A DNA stretch of 35,009 nucleotides, taken from Prevotellamassilia timonensis (GTDB lineage: Bacteria; Bacteroidota; Bacteroidia; Bacteroidales; Bacteroidaceae). Location of the stretch: positions 1 to 35,009 of the forward strand of contig NZ_JADYUH010000024.1 of assembly GCF_021531665.1 (NCBI RefSeq), read 5' to 3'. A program made the translations under genes and the position numbers. This document shows positions 9,169 to 15,858 of the stretch, in pieces (within the stretch, counting starts at the first letter, position 1; each line of letters opens with the position of its first letter). The notes under the pieces were generated by a model, which was given only the letters and a program-made list of their open reading frames with translations, was not told the origin of the DNA and did no database searches.

Positions 9169-11454
9169 ATGAAACGTTTATATCTATTAACCTTACTCCT
9201 CTACCTCTTCGTACAGGGATATGCCCAGACGCTCATTGACGGCATCTATTATAATCTTGATGACATCAATCTTACTGCGGAGGTGACTTCCGTGAGCTCA
9301 GGGAACTATTCTGGCAGTGTCACCATTCCTGAGACTGTATTATACGATGGGTGGCGATATGTTGTTATTTCTGTTGGAGATTATGCTTTCCGGAGCTGTA
9401 GCGGTTTGACGTCCTTTACCATTCCCAATTCAGTCACATCTATCGGACGTTTTGCTTTTTATGGCTGTACCGGTTTGACGTCCCTCACCATTCCCAACTC
9501 CGTCACATTTATTGGTAATTGGGCTTTCCAGTATTGTAGCGGTTTGACGTCCATTGAAGTGGAGTCAGGAAATACCGTATATGATTCAAGAGAATCTTGC
9601 AATGCTATCATAAACACTTCCGCCAATGAGTTGATTGCAGGATGTAAAACTACAATTATTCCCAATTCCGTCACAACCATAGGAGATTATGCATTCTATG
9701 AGAGTACCGGTTTGACGTCCCTCACCATTCCCAATTCCGTTACATCGATTGGAAAGTCTGCTTTTCTGGGCTGTTCCGGTTTGACATCCATCACCATTCC
9801 TAATTCCGTCGTATCTATTGGAGTTTCTGCATTCGCACATTGTAGCGGTTTGACGTCCCTCACCATCCCCAATTCCGTCACATCTATTGGAGATAGGGCT
9901 TTCCAGTATTGTAGCGGGTTGACGTTCCTCACCATGAAGCCAGCTACGCCACCTTCATTGGGCAGCGATGTGTTCGATGGGTGTGATAATTTGTCCACAA
10001 TCTATGTACCTAATGATGATATCATGCCTGCATACGAAGCTGTTGCGCCTTGGAACAACTATACCATTCTACCTGAGCCCTCAGATGTCGTAGTCAAGAC
10101 CGAGGCAATACTTCAACAAATGCCGGACGATTGGAGCAATCACGGACTTCTGAAAGATGCTGCTCAGCTCAGCAGCAACAAGGTGGAGCGCACTGAGGGG
10201 TCGCTGGCCGGTCTCATAGACGGCAATGCCGCCACCTACTTCCACTCTACATGGAGTAGCACGAACTCCGACAACGCGACCCACTACCTGCAGGTTGACC
10301 TCGGCTATGCGCTCCAGCACCTGCAACTCAAATACCTGCGCCGCAATCAGGAGAACAACGCCGAGCCCAAGATCATCCGCGTGTTCGCCACGAACGACCC
10401 AGCAGAGGGCTGGACAGAGACGGGAGTGGCTCACCTTCCCTCGGGCACAGGAAGCGAAACCATCGATCTGGGCAATTCCTACCGCTATGTACGCTTCAAC
10501 GTAGAGGCCACACAGTATAACCGTACAAAAAATGGTAACCTCTACTTCACCTGGGCAGAGTTGGGCATCTGGAACGCCGCCGGCATCACCGACGATTTGC
10601 GTCAAGAGGCTGAGACACTTTTAACCACAGCCCGCACTGAGCAGGAAGCAGGCGCCCTCAGCAATGCGACCATTGAAGCCCTCGTGTCCATGAACGAACG
10701 TCTGGTGCGCGGCGACTACTTGCGCATCAAGGACGGCGGCAACAACTTCCGCTACACTGAGACACAGAACGGCTACGCTGCCATCCACTATGAGCGCGAC
10801 TTCACGCACACCGGTTGGCAGGCTCTCTACGTACCCTTTGATATAAGCTACGACGACCTCAGCACCGACTTCACCGTGGCTGCCCTCAACGACCTACACC
10901 AGTTTGACGACGACAACGACGGACTCTTCGACCGCACTTCTTTGGAGGTGCGCTACCTGCGCAGTGGCGACGTGGTGAAGGCCAACACGCCCTATGTAAT
11001 CCGCGCCACCGCCACCGGCATGCAGACCCTCGTGGCCGCCGGGGCTGTGCTGCAGCCCATGGAAGAGCTGAACGTGGACTGCTCGTCAATACTCTATCGC
11101 TACATCTTCTCAGGCACCTACACGGGCGTGAGCGGTGCCGACATGCAGGCGGGTAGCTACTACGCCATGAGCTCCGGCGCACTGGCGCAGGCAGAGAGCG
11201 ACGCTGCCGCCTTAGGCGCTTACCGATGGTACATGGCCGTAGAGAGTCGTACAGCCTCGACAGCCGCCCTGCCGCGCCATATCCCCATTGTGGAGAGCGG
11301 CGCTGACCTCACCGACATAAAAGCCGTGGAGACCGACACCATGGGCAACGCCCCCATCTACGACCTCAACGGTCGACGCGTAGGTACGAGCCGCACGCTC
11401 GGAAGCCTCGGTAAGGGCATCTACTTGGTGGGCGGCAAGAAAATCATCCGTTAA
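9169..11454 (+). CDS. Secreted BspA-like leucine-rich repeat protein with discoidin-like domain
   Basis: A 761-residue surface or secreted protein. The signal peptide MKRLYLLTLLLYLFVQGYAQ is followed by about eight TpLRR/LRR_5 repeats of 23 residues (consensus AFxxCSGLTSLTIPNSVTSIG) over residues about 60-285, interrupted by one irregular unit near 125-160. Residues about 325-470 resemble an F5/8 type C (discoidin) carbohydrate-binding fold (SLAGLIDGNAATYFHSTW). A beta-rich region follows, ending with IYDLNGRRV...KGIYLVGGKKIIR, the sorting-like C terminus common in Prevotella secreted proteins and resembling type IX secretion signals. BspA-type proteins bind host matrix or other bacteria. The LRR half is visibly AT-richer than the C-terminal half, which suggests a mosaic. 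A small peptide gene follows 12 bp later. Confidence 0.9.
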   Translation: MKRLYLLTLLLYLFVQGYAQTLIDGIYYNLDDINLTAEVTSVSSGNYSGSVTIPETVLYDGWRYVVISVGDYAFRSCSGLTSFTIPNSVTSIGRFAFYGCTGLTSLTIPNSVTFIGNWAFQYCSGLTSIEVESGNTVYDSRESCNAIINTSANELIAGCKTTIIPNSVTTIGDYAFYESTGLTSLTIPNSVTSIGKSAFLGCSGLTSITIPNSVVSIGVSAFAHCSGLTSLTIPNSVTSIGDRAFQYCSGLTFLTMKPATPPSLGSDVFDGCDNLSTIYVPNDDIMPAYEAVAPWNNYTILPEPSDVVVKTEAILQQMPDDWSNHGLLKDAAQLSSNKVERTEGSLAGLIDGNAATYFHSTWSSTNSDNATHYLQVDLGYALQHLQLKYLRRNQENNAEPKIIRVFATNDPAEGWTETGVAHLPSGTGSETIDLGNSYRYVRFNVEATQYNRTKNGNLYFTWAELGIWNAAGITDDLRQEAETLLTTARTEQEAGALSNATIEALVSMNERLVRGDYLRIKDGGNNFRYTETQNGYAAIHYERDFTHTGWQALYVPFDISYDDLSTDFTVAALNDLHQFDDDNDGLFDRTSLEVRYLRSGDVVKANTPYVIRATATGMQTLVAAGAVLQPMEELNVDCSSILYRYIFSGTYTGVSGADMQAGSYYAMSSGALAQAESDAAALGAYRWYMAVESRTASTAALPRHIPIVESGADLTDIKAVETDTMGNAPIYDLNGRRVGTSRTLGSLGKGIYLVGGKKIIR

Positions 11455-11466
11455 ACAGTTTGTGCC

Positions 11467-11637
11467 ATGAAGAAATCCAAGTATATACCCCCTCAAATGG
11501 AGAGACTCTCTTATGAAAGCGAAGGCAGGTTGCTCACCAACTCCTATATAGAGGTGGGCGGAGATACCGACCATTTCGATGCCCCCGAGTTCAACGCTCC
11601 TACGACCGACACCGATGATTTTTGGGTTGAGCAATAG
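11467..11637 (+). CDS. Small acidic peptide of unknown function, 56 aa
   Basis: An ATG 12 bp after the LRR stop opens a 56-codon frame ending in TAG at 11635-11637. It begins MKKSKYIPPQMERL and contains the pattern Y-x-P-x-x-E followed by SEGRLLTNS. The rest is acidic and Asp/Pro/Thr-rich, ending in DDFWVEQ. There is no signal peptide or membrane segment. As I recall, short Bacteroidales proteins of this layout (basic MKK-Y-x-P start, acidic tail) are common and uncharacterised. The codon pattern resembles the GC-richer part of the LRR gene, and the tight spacing suggests co-transcription. It ends about 24 bp before the 3' end of the group II intron. Function unknown. Confidence 0.6.
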   Translation: MKKSKYIPPQMERLSYESEGRLLTNSYIEVGGDTDHFDAPEFNAPTTDTDDFWVEQ

Positions 11638-11660
11638 TCTCGCCGCCCCAGAACCCATGT

Positions 11661-11763
11661 AATCGAGTAGGAGGTAAACACTAATCATAGGTTGTTTATC
11701 TCCTATTTTCGTGTTTACCGACCTCTCACACCACCGTACGTGCCGTTCGGCATACGGCGGTTC
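11661..11763 (-). ncRNA. Group II intron domains V and VI
   Basis: Minus-strand domain V (about 11722-11763) folds as ACCGCCGTA / TGCC-GAAC-GGCA / CG bulge / TACGGTGGT. This is the invariant catalytic hairpin with its two-nucleotide bulge and only one G-U wobble in the lower stem. Domain VI follows: GGTAAACAC (complement of 11711-11719) pairs with GTGTTTACC (complement of 11673-11681), with an inner TAGG/CCTA stem and an unpaired A before the 3' strand as branch-point candidate. Confidence 0.8.
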
Positions 11764-13161
11764 TTAACGCGGGTGCATTTTCTCGTAATATTCCGTAAGC
11801 GTGGGATAGTGCGCTCCTTTCAAGTTCTCATTGGATATAGCACGTGCAAGTATGGGGCTATGGACGGTGCGCCAATAGCCTTTTCGGGTATTAGACCACT
11901 GCCATGCCTGCCATTTGGCGATGCCACATCTTTGTAGGTTCTTGAAGCGTGTCCGCACTCGTTTCCAGCATTTCCATATACACATGCGTATGCGACTACG
12001 CAACCATTCATCGGTTTCCCTTAGAAAGGTGCGCATCTCGGCAAGCCGAAAGTAGTTCACCCACCCTCGGATTGCATAGGTCAGTTTCTCCTTGCGCTTC
12101 TCGTAGCCCCAGCCGTTACTGCGCGATGTCAGTTCTTTCAACTTTTTGCGTAGTTTGGCTTTGGTCTTCGGATGAACGCACAAGCGAGCCTTTCCTCTTC
12201 ACATATTGAACGAGTAGCCGAGGAACTTCTGTCCGTGGACACTGCCGACATGCGTTTTCTCGCGGTTTACTTTGAGGAAGAGTTTCCTCTCTATGAACTT
12301 AGCTATACTTTCGCATACTCTTTCAGCCGCCCTCGGACTTTTGCAGAAGATGACGCAATCGTCGGCATAACGCACAAACGGATGTCCGCGCCTTTCAAGT
12401 TCACGGTCAAGTTCCGTCAGCATGATGTTGCTCAGTATGGGACTGAGCGGTCCGCCCTGCGGCACGCCCGCCGTTGTGTCCTCATACTTGTGTCCGACCA
12501 TTACTCCTGCGTTGAGATACTTGTGTATCAGTGATATGACCCTACCATCTTTGATGGTTTCGCCAAGTAGCTGTATCAGTTTGCTATGGCTGACCGTGTC
12601 AAAGAACTTTTCAAGGTCAAGGTCTACGCAGTATTTATATCCGCTGTTGATGATTTCCTGCGCCTTTCGCAGTGCTTGGTGCGCGCTCCGTCTCGGTCGG
12701 AAGCCGTAGCTTTTCTCCGAGAACTTCGGTTCGTACACCAGGCTCAGAACCTGGGATATGGATTGCTGGATTACACGGTCAATCACGGTGGGTATGCCGA
12801 GCTGGCGCGTCTTGCCTCCTTCTTTGGGTATCTCTACCCTCCTTACGGGATTGGGGCGGTAGCTTCCGCCAAGCAGACTTTCAGTTATTTCTTCCTTGTG
12901 TGCTCGCAGATATGGCAGTAGTTGCTCTATTTCCATTCTGTCGATTCCACCGCTCCCCTTGTTAGCCTTGACTTGTTTATACGCTCTGTTAAGGTTGTCG
13001 GGAGTGAGGATGTACTCTAACATCCTGTCTGACGATAGTTGCACTTCTACGAGTTCATCTCCAACTATCCCAATCAAAGTAGGCGCTCCCTCATAACTTT
13101 CGCTTTCCGAGCTATTCTTCCGAGGGCAGCTCTCTAATGTTTTCGGCTTTTCTCCTTTCAT
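11764..13161 (-). pseudogene. ltrA: Group II intron reverse transcriptase/maturase, interrupted by an in-frame TGA
   Basis: The start ATG at 13161 opens a 320-codon frame with the RT domains in order: IDRMEIEQLLPYL, GKTRQLGIPTVIDRVIQQ (RT2), YCVDLDLEKFFDTV (RT3), AGVPQGGPLSPILSN (RT4), the catalytic FVRYADDCVIF (RT5), and FLGYSF (RT7). A TGA (complement of 12199-12201) stops it. The same frame continues without a shift as RGKARLCVHPKTKAKL and the thumb/domain X maturase (GWVNYFRLAEMRTFL, WKRVRTRFKNL, NTRKGYW) to the stop at 11764. One C-to-T change of a CGA Arg codon would explain it. The truncated product would lack thumb and maturase, so splicing and mobility are probably lost unless supplied in trans. 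There is no HNH domain. Confidence 0.88.
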
Positions 13162-13576
13162 CGGGTAAATAAAGTTTTGCTCGTGTGGTTAAGTTTTGCC
13201 CTTCGTCTCCGCCCACGAGCTTTAAGGCGATGACTACTATGGCATCTGCTGACTTCTGTGGGTTCGTTGTTACTGCTTGCCTTGCGACTCGCCCCACAGA
13301 CCTCCCCGATTAAGAACATAATCTTTCAGTCTTATACTCCCTTGATTTACTCGCGTCAGTCCGGATAGCTATCGGGCTTTGGTTTGTTTAGCAACCTTAC
13401 CCCTGATTTTGAGCCTTGTATCAAGTTTCTGTGCGTGGAGCCAGACTTTTGTCCTTAGCTTCCTTCCGATTCCCCTCGCGGTAGACACCGTTGCCTCGGA
13501 CTATGCGCTTCCCGCTATCGGGGCGCGCTCGGGACTTTCACCCGTTAGATTATGCCCATGTCGGGCGAACTGACAG

Positions 13577-13612
13577 GAGGGTGTGTCAAAATGCAAATTT
13601 TGACACACCCTC
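13577..13612. repeat. Perfect 15-bp inverted repeat GAGGGTGTGTCAAAA, terminator-like
   Basis: GAGGGTGTGTCAAAA (13577-13591) and TTTTGACACACCCTC (13598-13612) flank a 6-nt loop. Degenerate relatives occur at 23796-23829 and 33213-33248. It lies downstream of nth on the minus strand and directly 5' of the group II intron. Confidence 0.9.
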
Positions 13613-13632
13613 TAACGTACGTCCCCAAAGAA

Positions 13633-13703
13633 AGAGGGCTGTAAGTCCCGATACTTTATCAACGATAACAGTTTATTAAAGCAATCGGGACTTACAGCCC
13701 TCT
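13633..13703. repeat. Perfect 20-bp inverted repeat with 31-nt loop
   Basis: The 20-mer at 13633-13652 (AGAGGGCTGTAAG...) is the exact reverse complement of 13684-13703 (ATCGGGACTTACAGCC...). A third, one-base-shorter variant, ATCGGGCTTGCAGCCCTC, lies at 13773-13790. This could be a REP-type element or a terminator for nth. Confidence 0.85.
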
Positions 13704-13896
13704 AAATTACTATTTCTGCCTTACCCAGGCCTCACGGCCTGGGCTATTGGCTCGCCCTCCTTCGTAGGGCTCATCGGGCTTGCAGCCCTCACCATCCGGA
13801 CGATAACAAGCGCCAAACTTTTACCGGACAGCAATATTTATCTATATCAATTATTTATAGATGAATAGAAGGTGTCTTAGATGGTAAAACTATTCT

Positions 13897-14607
13897 CTAC
13901 CTTTCTTTACTCTCTCTACTTTCTTTACCCCTCTCTACCTTTCTATACCCCTCTTTACCCTCTTTACCCTTCCTCTTCCCAAACTCTTTGCACACCGCCT
14001 GCAGTCCGCACGTTTGACACTTCGGATTGCGAGCGGTGCAGGTGTAGCGACCGTGGAGCAGAATCCAATAGTGGGAAGCGGCAACCTCTGCTTCGGGAAT
14101 ATACTTCCGCAGCGCCATCTCCACACTGTAGGGCGTGGTGCATCGTGCCGGAACGAGTCCGAGACGATGGCTGACGCGGAAGACGTGGGTGTCAACGGCA
14201 AGCGCCGCCTTCTTGAACGCCACGGCTTGAATGACATTTGCGGTCTTACGCCCCACCCCGGGCAGGGTGGTCAGTTCCTCCAACGTCTGTGGCACCTCCC
14301 CGCCGAAATCGCTCACAAGTTTTTCGGCAAGCCCCTGAAGATGACGAGCCTTGTTGTTGGGATAACTGACGGAACGAATATAAGAGAATATGTCGTCCAC
14401 ACTCGCTGCCGCCATGTCGGCAGGCGTCGGATAGGCTGCAAACAGAGCGGGAGTCACCATGTTAATGCGCTTGTCGGTGCACTGCGCCGAAAGCACCACG
14501 GCTACAAGAAGTTCAAAAGGATTCGAATAGTTGAGCTCGGTCTCGGTGTCATCCATGGTCTGACGAAAATAGTCAAGCACATGGCGGAAGAGTTCTTGCA
14601 TACGCAT
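13897..14607 (-). CDS. nth: Endonuclease III (DNA glycosylase/AP lyase)
   Basis: A 236-residue HhH-GPD base-excision repair enzyme that removes oxidised pyrimidines and nicks AP sites. The helix-hairpin-helix LPGVGRKTANV at 115-125 holds the catalytic lysine K121. The catalytic aspartate is D139 in VDTHVFRVSHRLG. The [4Fe-4S] loop has the exact C-x6-C-x2-C-x5-C spacing (C190, C197, C200, C206). Beyond residue 207 the protein carries an unusual charged tail rich in Lys, Glu, Gly and Arg, encoded by a polypurine simple-sequence tract (13897-13985). Typical Nth ends near residue 211. The tail is probably non-catalytic and could vary in length between strains. crcB starts a possible operon 40 bp upstream. 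Confidence 0.95.
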   Translation of the reverse strand: MRMQELFRHVLDYFRQTMDDTETELNYSNPFELLVAVVLSAQCTDKRINMVTPALFAAYPTPADMAAASVDDIFSYIRSVSYPNNKARHLQGLAEKLVSDFGGEVPQTLEELTTLPGVGRKTANVIQAVAFKKAALAVDTHVFRVSHRLGLVPARCTTPYSVEMALRKYIPEAEVAASHYWILLHGRYTCTARNPKCQTCGLQAVCKEFGKRKGKEGKEGYRKVERGKESRESKER

Positions 14608-14647
14608 AACTTAAAAAATATCTTTTATAGACTTATGGTACTTGGTT

Positions 14648-15013
14648 TCATTTGGCAAGAAAAAGACCTGCCGCCACACCGAGAACACCTGCAAACAAGG
14701 AAGCGGCGACATAGAGCAGAGCGGCGAGATGATGACCCTGCGTGAAAAGACGGAATGCCTCGTGAGAAAAAGTGGAGAAAGTGGTGAAACCGCCACAGAA
14801 ACCGGTGACGAGAAGAAAACGGAGAGCGGGCACTGACTGACGTTCCAAATGCCCCAAAAGAAGACCAATGAGCAAACAACCCAGCGCATTGGCTGCAAAT
14901 GTCGCCCAAGGATAGTTTTGACCCGAAGTCCAACGGGACAGACAAACTCCCACGCCGTAGCGACAAAGCGAACCGGCACCGCCGCCAAGAAAAATGAGAA
15001 ACAGATGAGTCAT
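14648..15013 (-). CDS. crcB: Fluoride efflux channel CrcB/Fluc
   Basis: A 121-residue four-helix membrane protein of the Fluc family, which forms dual-topology dimers exporting fluoride. Visible signatures are GGGAGSLCRYG at 10-20, the pore asparagine in TFAANALGCLLIG, and the GFCGGFTTFSTFS segment lining the pore with its Phe, Thr and Ser residues. The four hydrophobic spans are at about 3-22, 35-55, 65-85 and 97-119. The length is normal. It lies 40 bp upstream of nth on the same strand, so a shared transcript is likely. I checked the 115 bp upstream for a fluoride riboswitch and saw no clear match. Confidence 0.93.
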   Translation of the reverse strand: MTHLFLIFLGGGAGSLCRYGVGVCLSRWTSGQNYPWATFAANALGCLLIGLLLGHLERQSVPALRFLLVTGFCGGFTTFSTFSHEAFRLFTQGHHLAALLYVAASLFAGVLGVAAGLFLAK

Positions 15014-15128
15014 GGATGAAAACTGTATCCTTTCATGCCAGCTGAATCTTTCGTTAATTTCCTTGAACCATTAACGATACCATTCTTGAGCATTCATGGA
15101 AAGAACAACGTGTGAGGCAGAGAAAAAA

Positions 15129-15734
15129 TTATTCCGTCAGCGCATGGAGGCGGGAAATGTATTTTCCCAAGATGTCAAACTCAAGATTCACGACGCTCCC
15201 GACTTGGAAGGTGTGAAAGTTGGTGTGTTCGAAAGTGTAGGGGATGATGCAGACCTTGAAACTGTCAGCGGTCGGCTCGCAAACGGTGAGACTCACGCCA
15301 TTGACGGTCACGGAACCTTTATTGACGGTAAAGTATCCTCTGCGGGCAAGTTCGGGGTCAAAGTCGTGGGTGAAAGTGAAGATGTGGCTTCCATCGGCAT
15401 CGGCAATCGACGTGCAGCGCGCCGTGCAATCAACGTGTCCCTGTACGATGTGGCCGTCAAGACGTCCATCTATTTTCATGGAGCGTTCCACGTTCACCTC
15501 ATCGCCCTCCTTCCAAAGTCCGAGGTTGGAGCGTTTGAGCGTCTCGTCCATGGCAGTGACGGTGTAGGTGTCGCCCTGGATTTCCACGACGGTGAGGCAG
15601 ACGCCATTGTGCGCCACGCTTTGGTCGATTTTCAACTCAGAGGCGAAGGGGCAGCGCAAGGTGAAGTGTTTATTGGTGGCTTCCGTTCTCACGGCGATGA
15701 CCTGTGCGGTGCATTCAACAATTCCTGAAAACAT
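15129..15734 (-). CDS. ribE: Riboflavin synthase, alpha subunit
   Basis: A 201-residue enzyme that dismutates two 6,7-dimethyl-8-ribityllumazine molecules into riboflavin and the pyrimidinedione precursor. It has two tandem lumazine-binding domains: the first starts with MFSGIVE and contains SVAHNGVCLTV, and the second contains GHIVQGHVD, KGSVTVNGVSLTV and CIIPYTFEHTNF. The internal pairing of NGVCLTV with NGVSLTV is the hallmark of the family. The length is typical (200-220). No FMN riboswitch is visible upstream, and no other rib gene is in the window. It lies downstream of the rpsA terminator and upstream of crcB-nth on the same strand. Confidence 0.96.
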   Translation of the reverse strand: MFSGIVECTAQVIAVRTEATNKHFTLRCPFASELKIDQSVAHNGVCLTVVEIQGDTYTVTAMDETLKRSNLGLWKEGDEVNVERSMKIDGRLDGHIVQGHVDCTARCTSIADADGSHIFTFTHDFDPELARRGYFTVNKGSVTVNGVSLTVCEPTADSFKVCIIPYTFEHTNFHTFQVGSVVNLEFDILGKYISRLHALTE

Positions 15735-15784
15735 GGTGAAAAAATTTTCTGATAAAAAACAAATACAGCGAATACTTAGGCTTT

Positions 15785-15831
15785 CAAAACAAGGAAGGGA
15801 CTGAAGTCCCGTGAGAGACTCAATCCCTTCC
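15785..15831 (-). terminator. Terminator of rpsA
   Basis: GGAAGGGA (15793-15800) and TCCCTTCC (15824-15831) form the outer stem, and GGGACT/AGTCCC (15797-15810) an alternative inner one. In minus-strand reading a short T-rich run (cttgtttt) follows. It lies about 30 bp after the rpsA stop. Confidence 0.65.
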
Positions 15832-15858
15832 GAATGCTATTTCTGAAAGAAGTCAGAA

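Larger units (their letters stand above)
11661..13570 (-). mobile_element. Group II intron (about 1.9 kb) with broken intron-encoded protein
   Basis: On the minus strand the element begins at 13570 with GTTCGCCCGACATGGGC, which fits the 5' end of bacterial group II introns (usual start GUGYG), followed by the domain I stretch TCTAACGGGTGAAAGTCCCG. An RT/maturase frame occupies 13161-11764, then a domain V hairpin, a domain VI hairpin and the 3' end CCTACTCGAT near 11661. The maturase lacks an HNH endonuclease domain. The 5' exon is a strong hairpin (13577-13612) seven bases upstream of the intron, the setting favoured by class C introns that insert behind terminator stems. The 5' boundary is fairly certain; the 3' boundary could differ by several bases. 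Confidence 0.85.
13571..13896. other. Repeat-rich spacer between endonuclease III and the group II intron
   Basis: No gene is seen. Reading from the intron outward, it holds a perfect 15-bp hairpin (13577-13612), a perfect 20-bp inverted repeat (13633-13703), and a run of smaller hairpins (about 13725-13790): CCCAGGCC/GGCCTGGG, GCCCT/AGGGC and GGGCT/AGCCC. An AT-rich segment then leads to the end of nth. Confidence 0.7.

Noticed and set aside
9380-9940. Regular 69-bp repeats resembling a CRISPR array
   Set aside because: The repeats are in frame and encode leucine-rich repeat units of the BspA-like protein; there are no unique spacers or cas genes.
15014-15128. Possible fluoride riboswitch ahead of crcB
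   Set aside because: The sequence lacks a recognisable fluoride aptamer core; a covariance-model scan would be decisive.
15735-15792. Possible FMN riboswitch ahead of ribE
   Set aside because: The space between the rpsA terminator and ribE is too short and shows no RFN-element conserved blocks.
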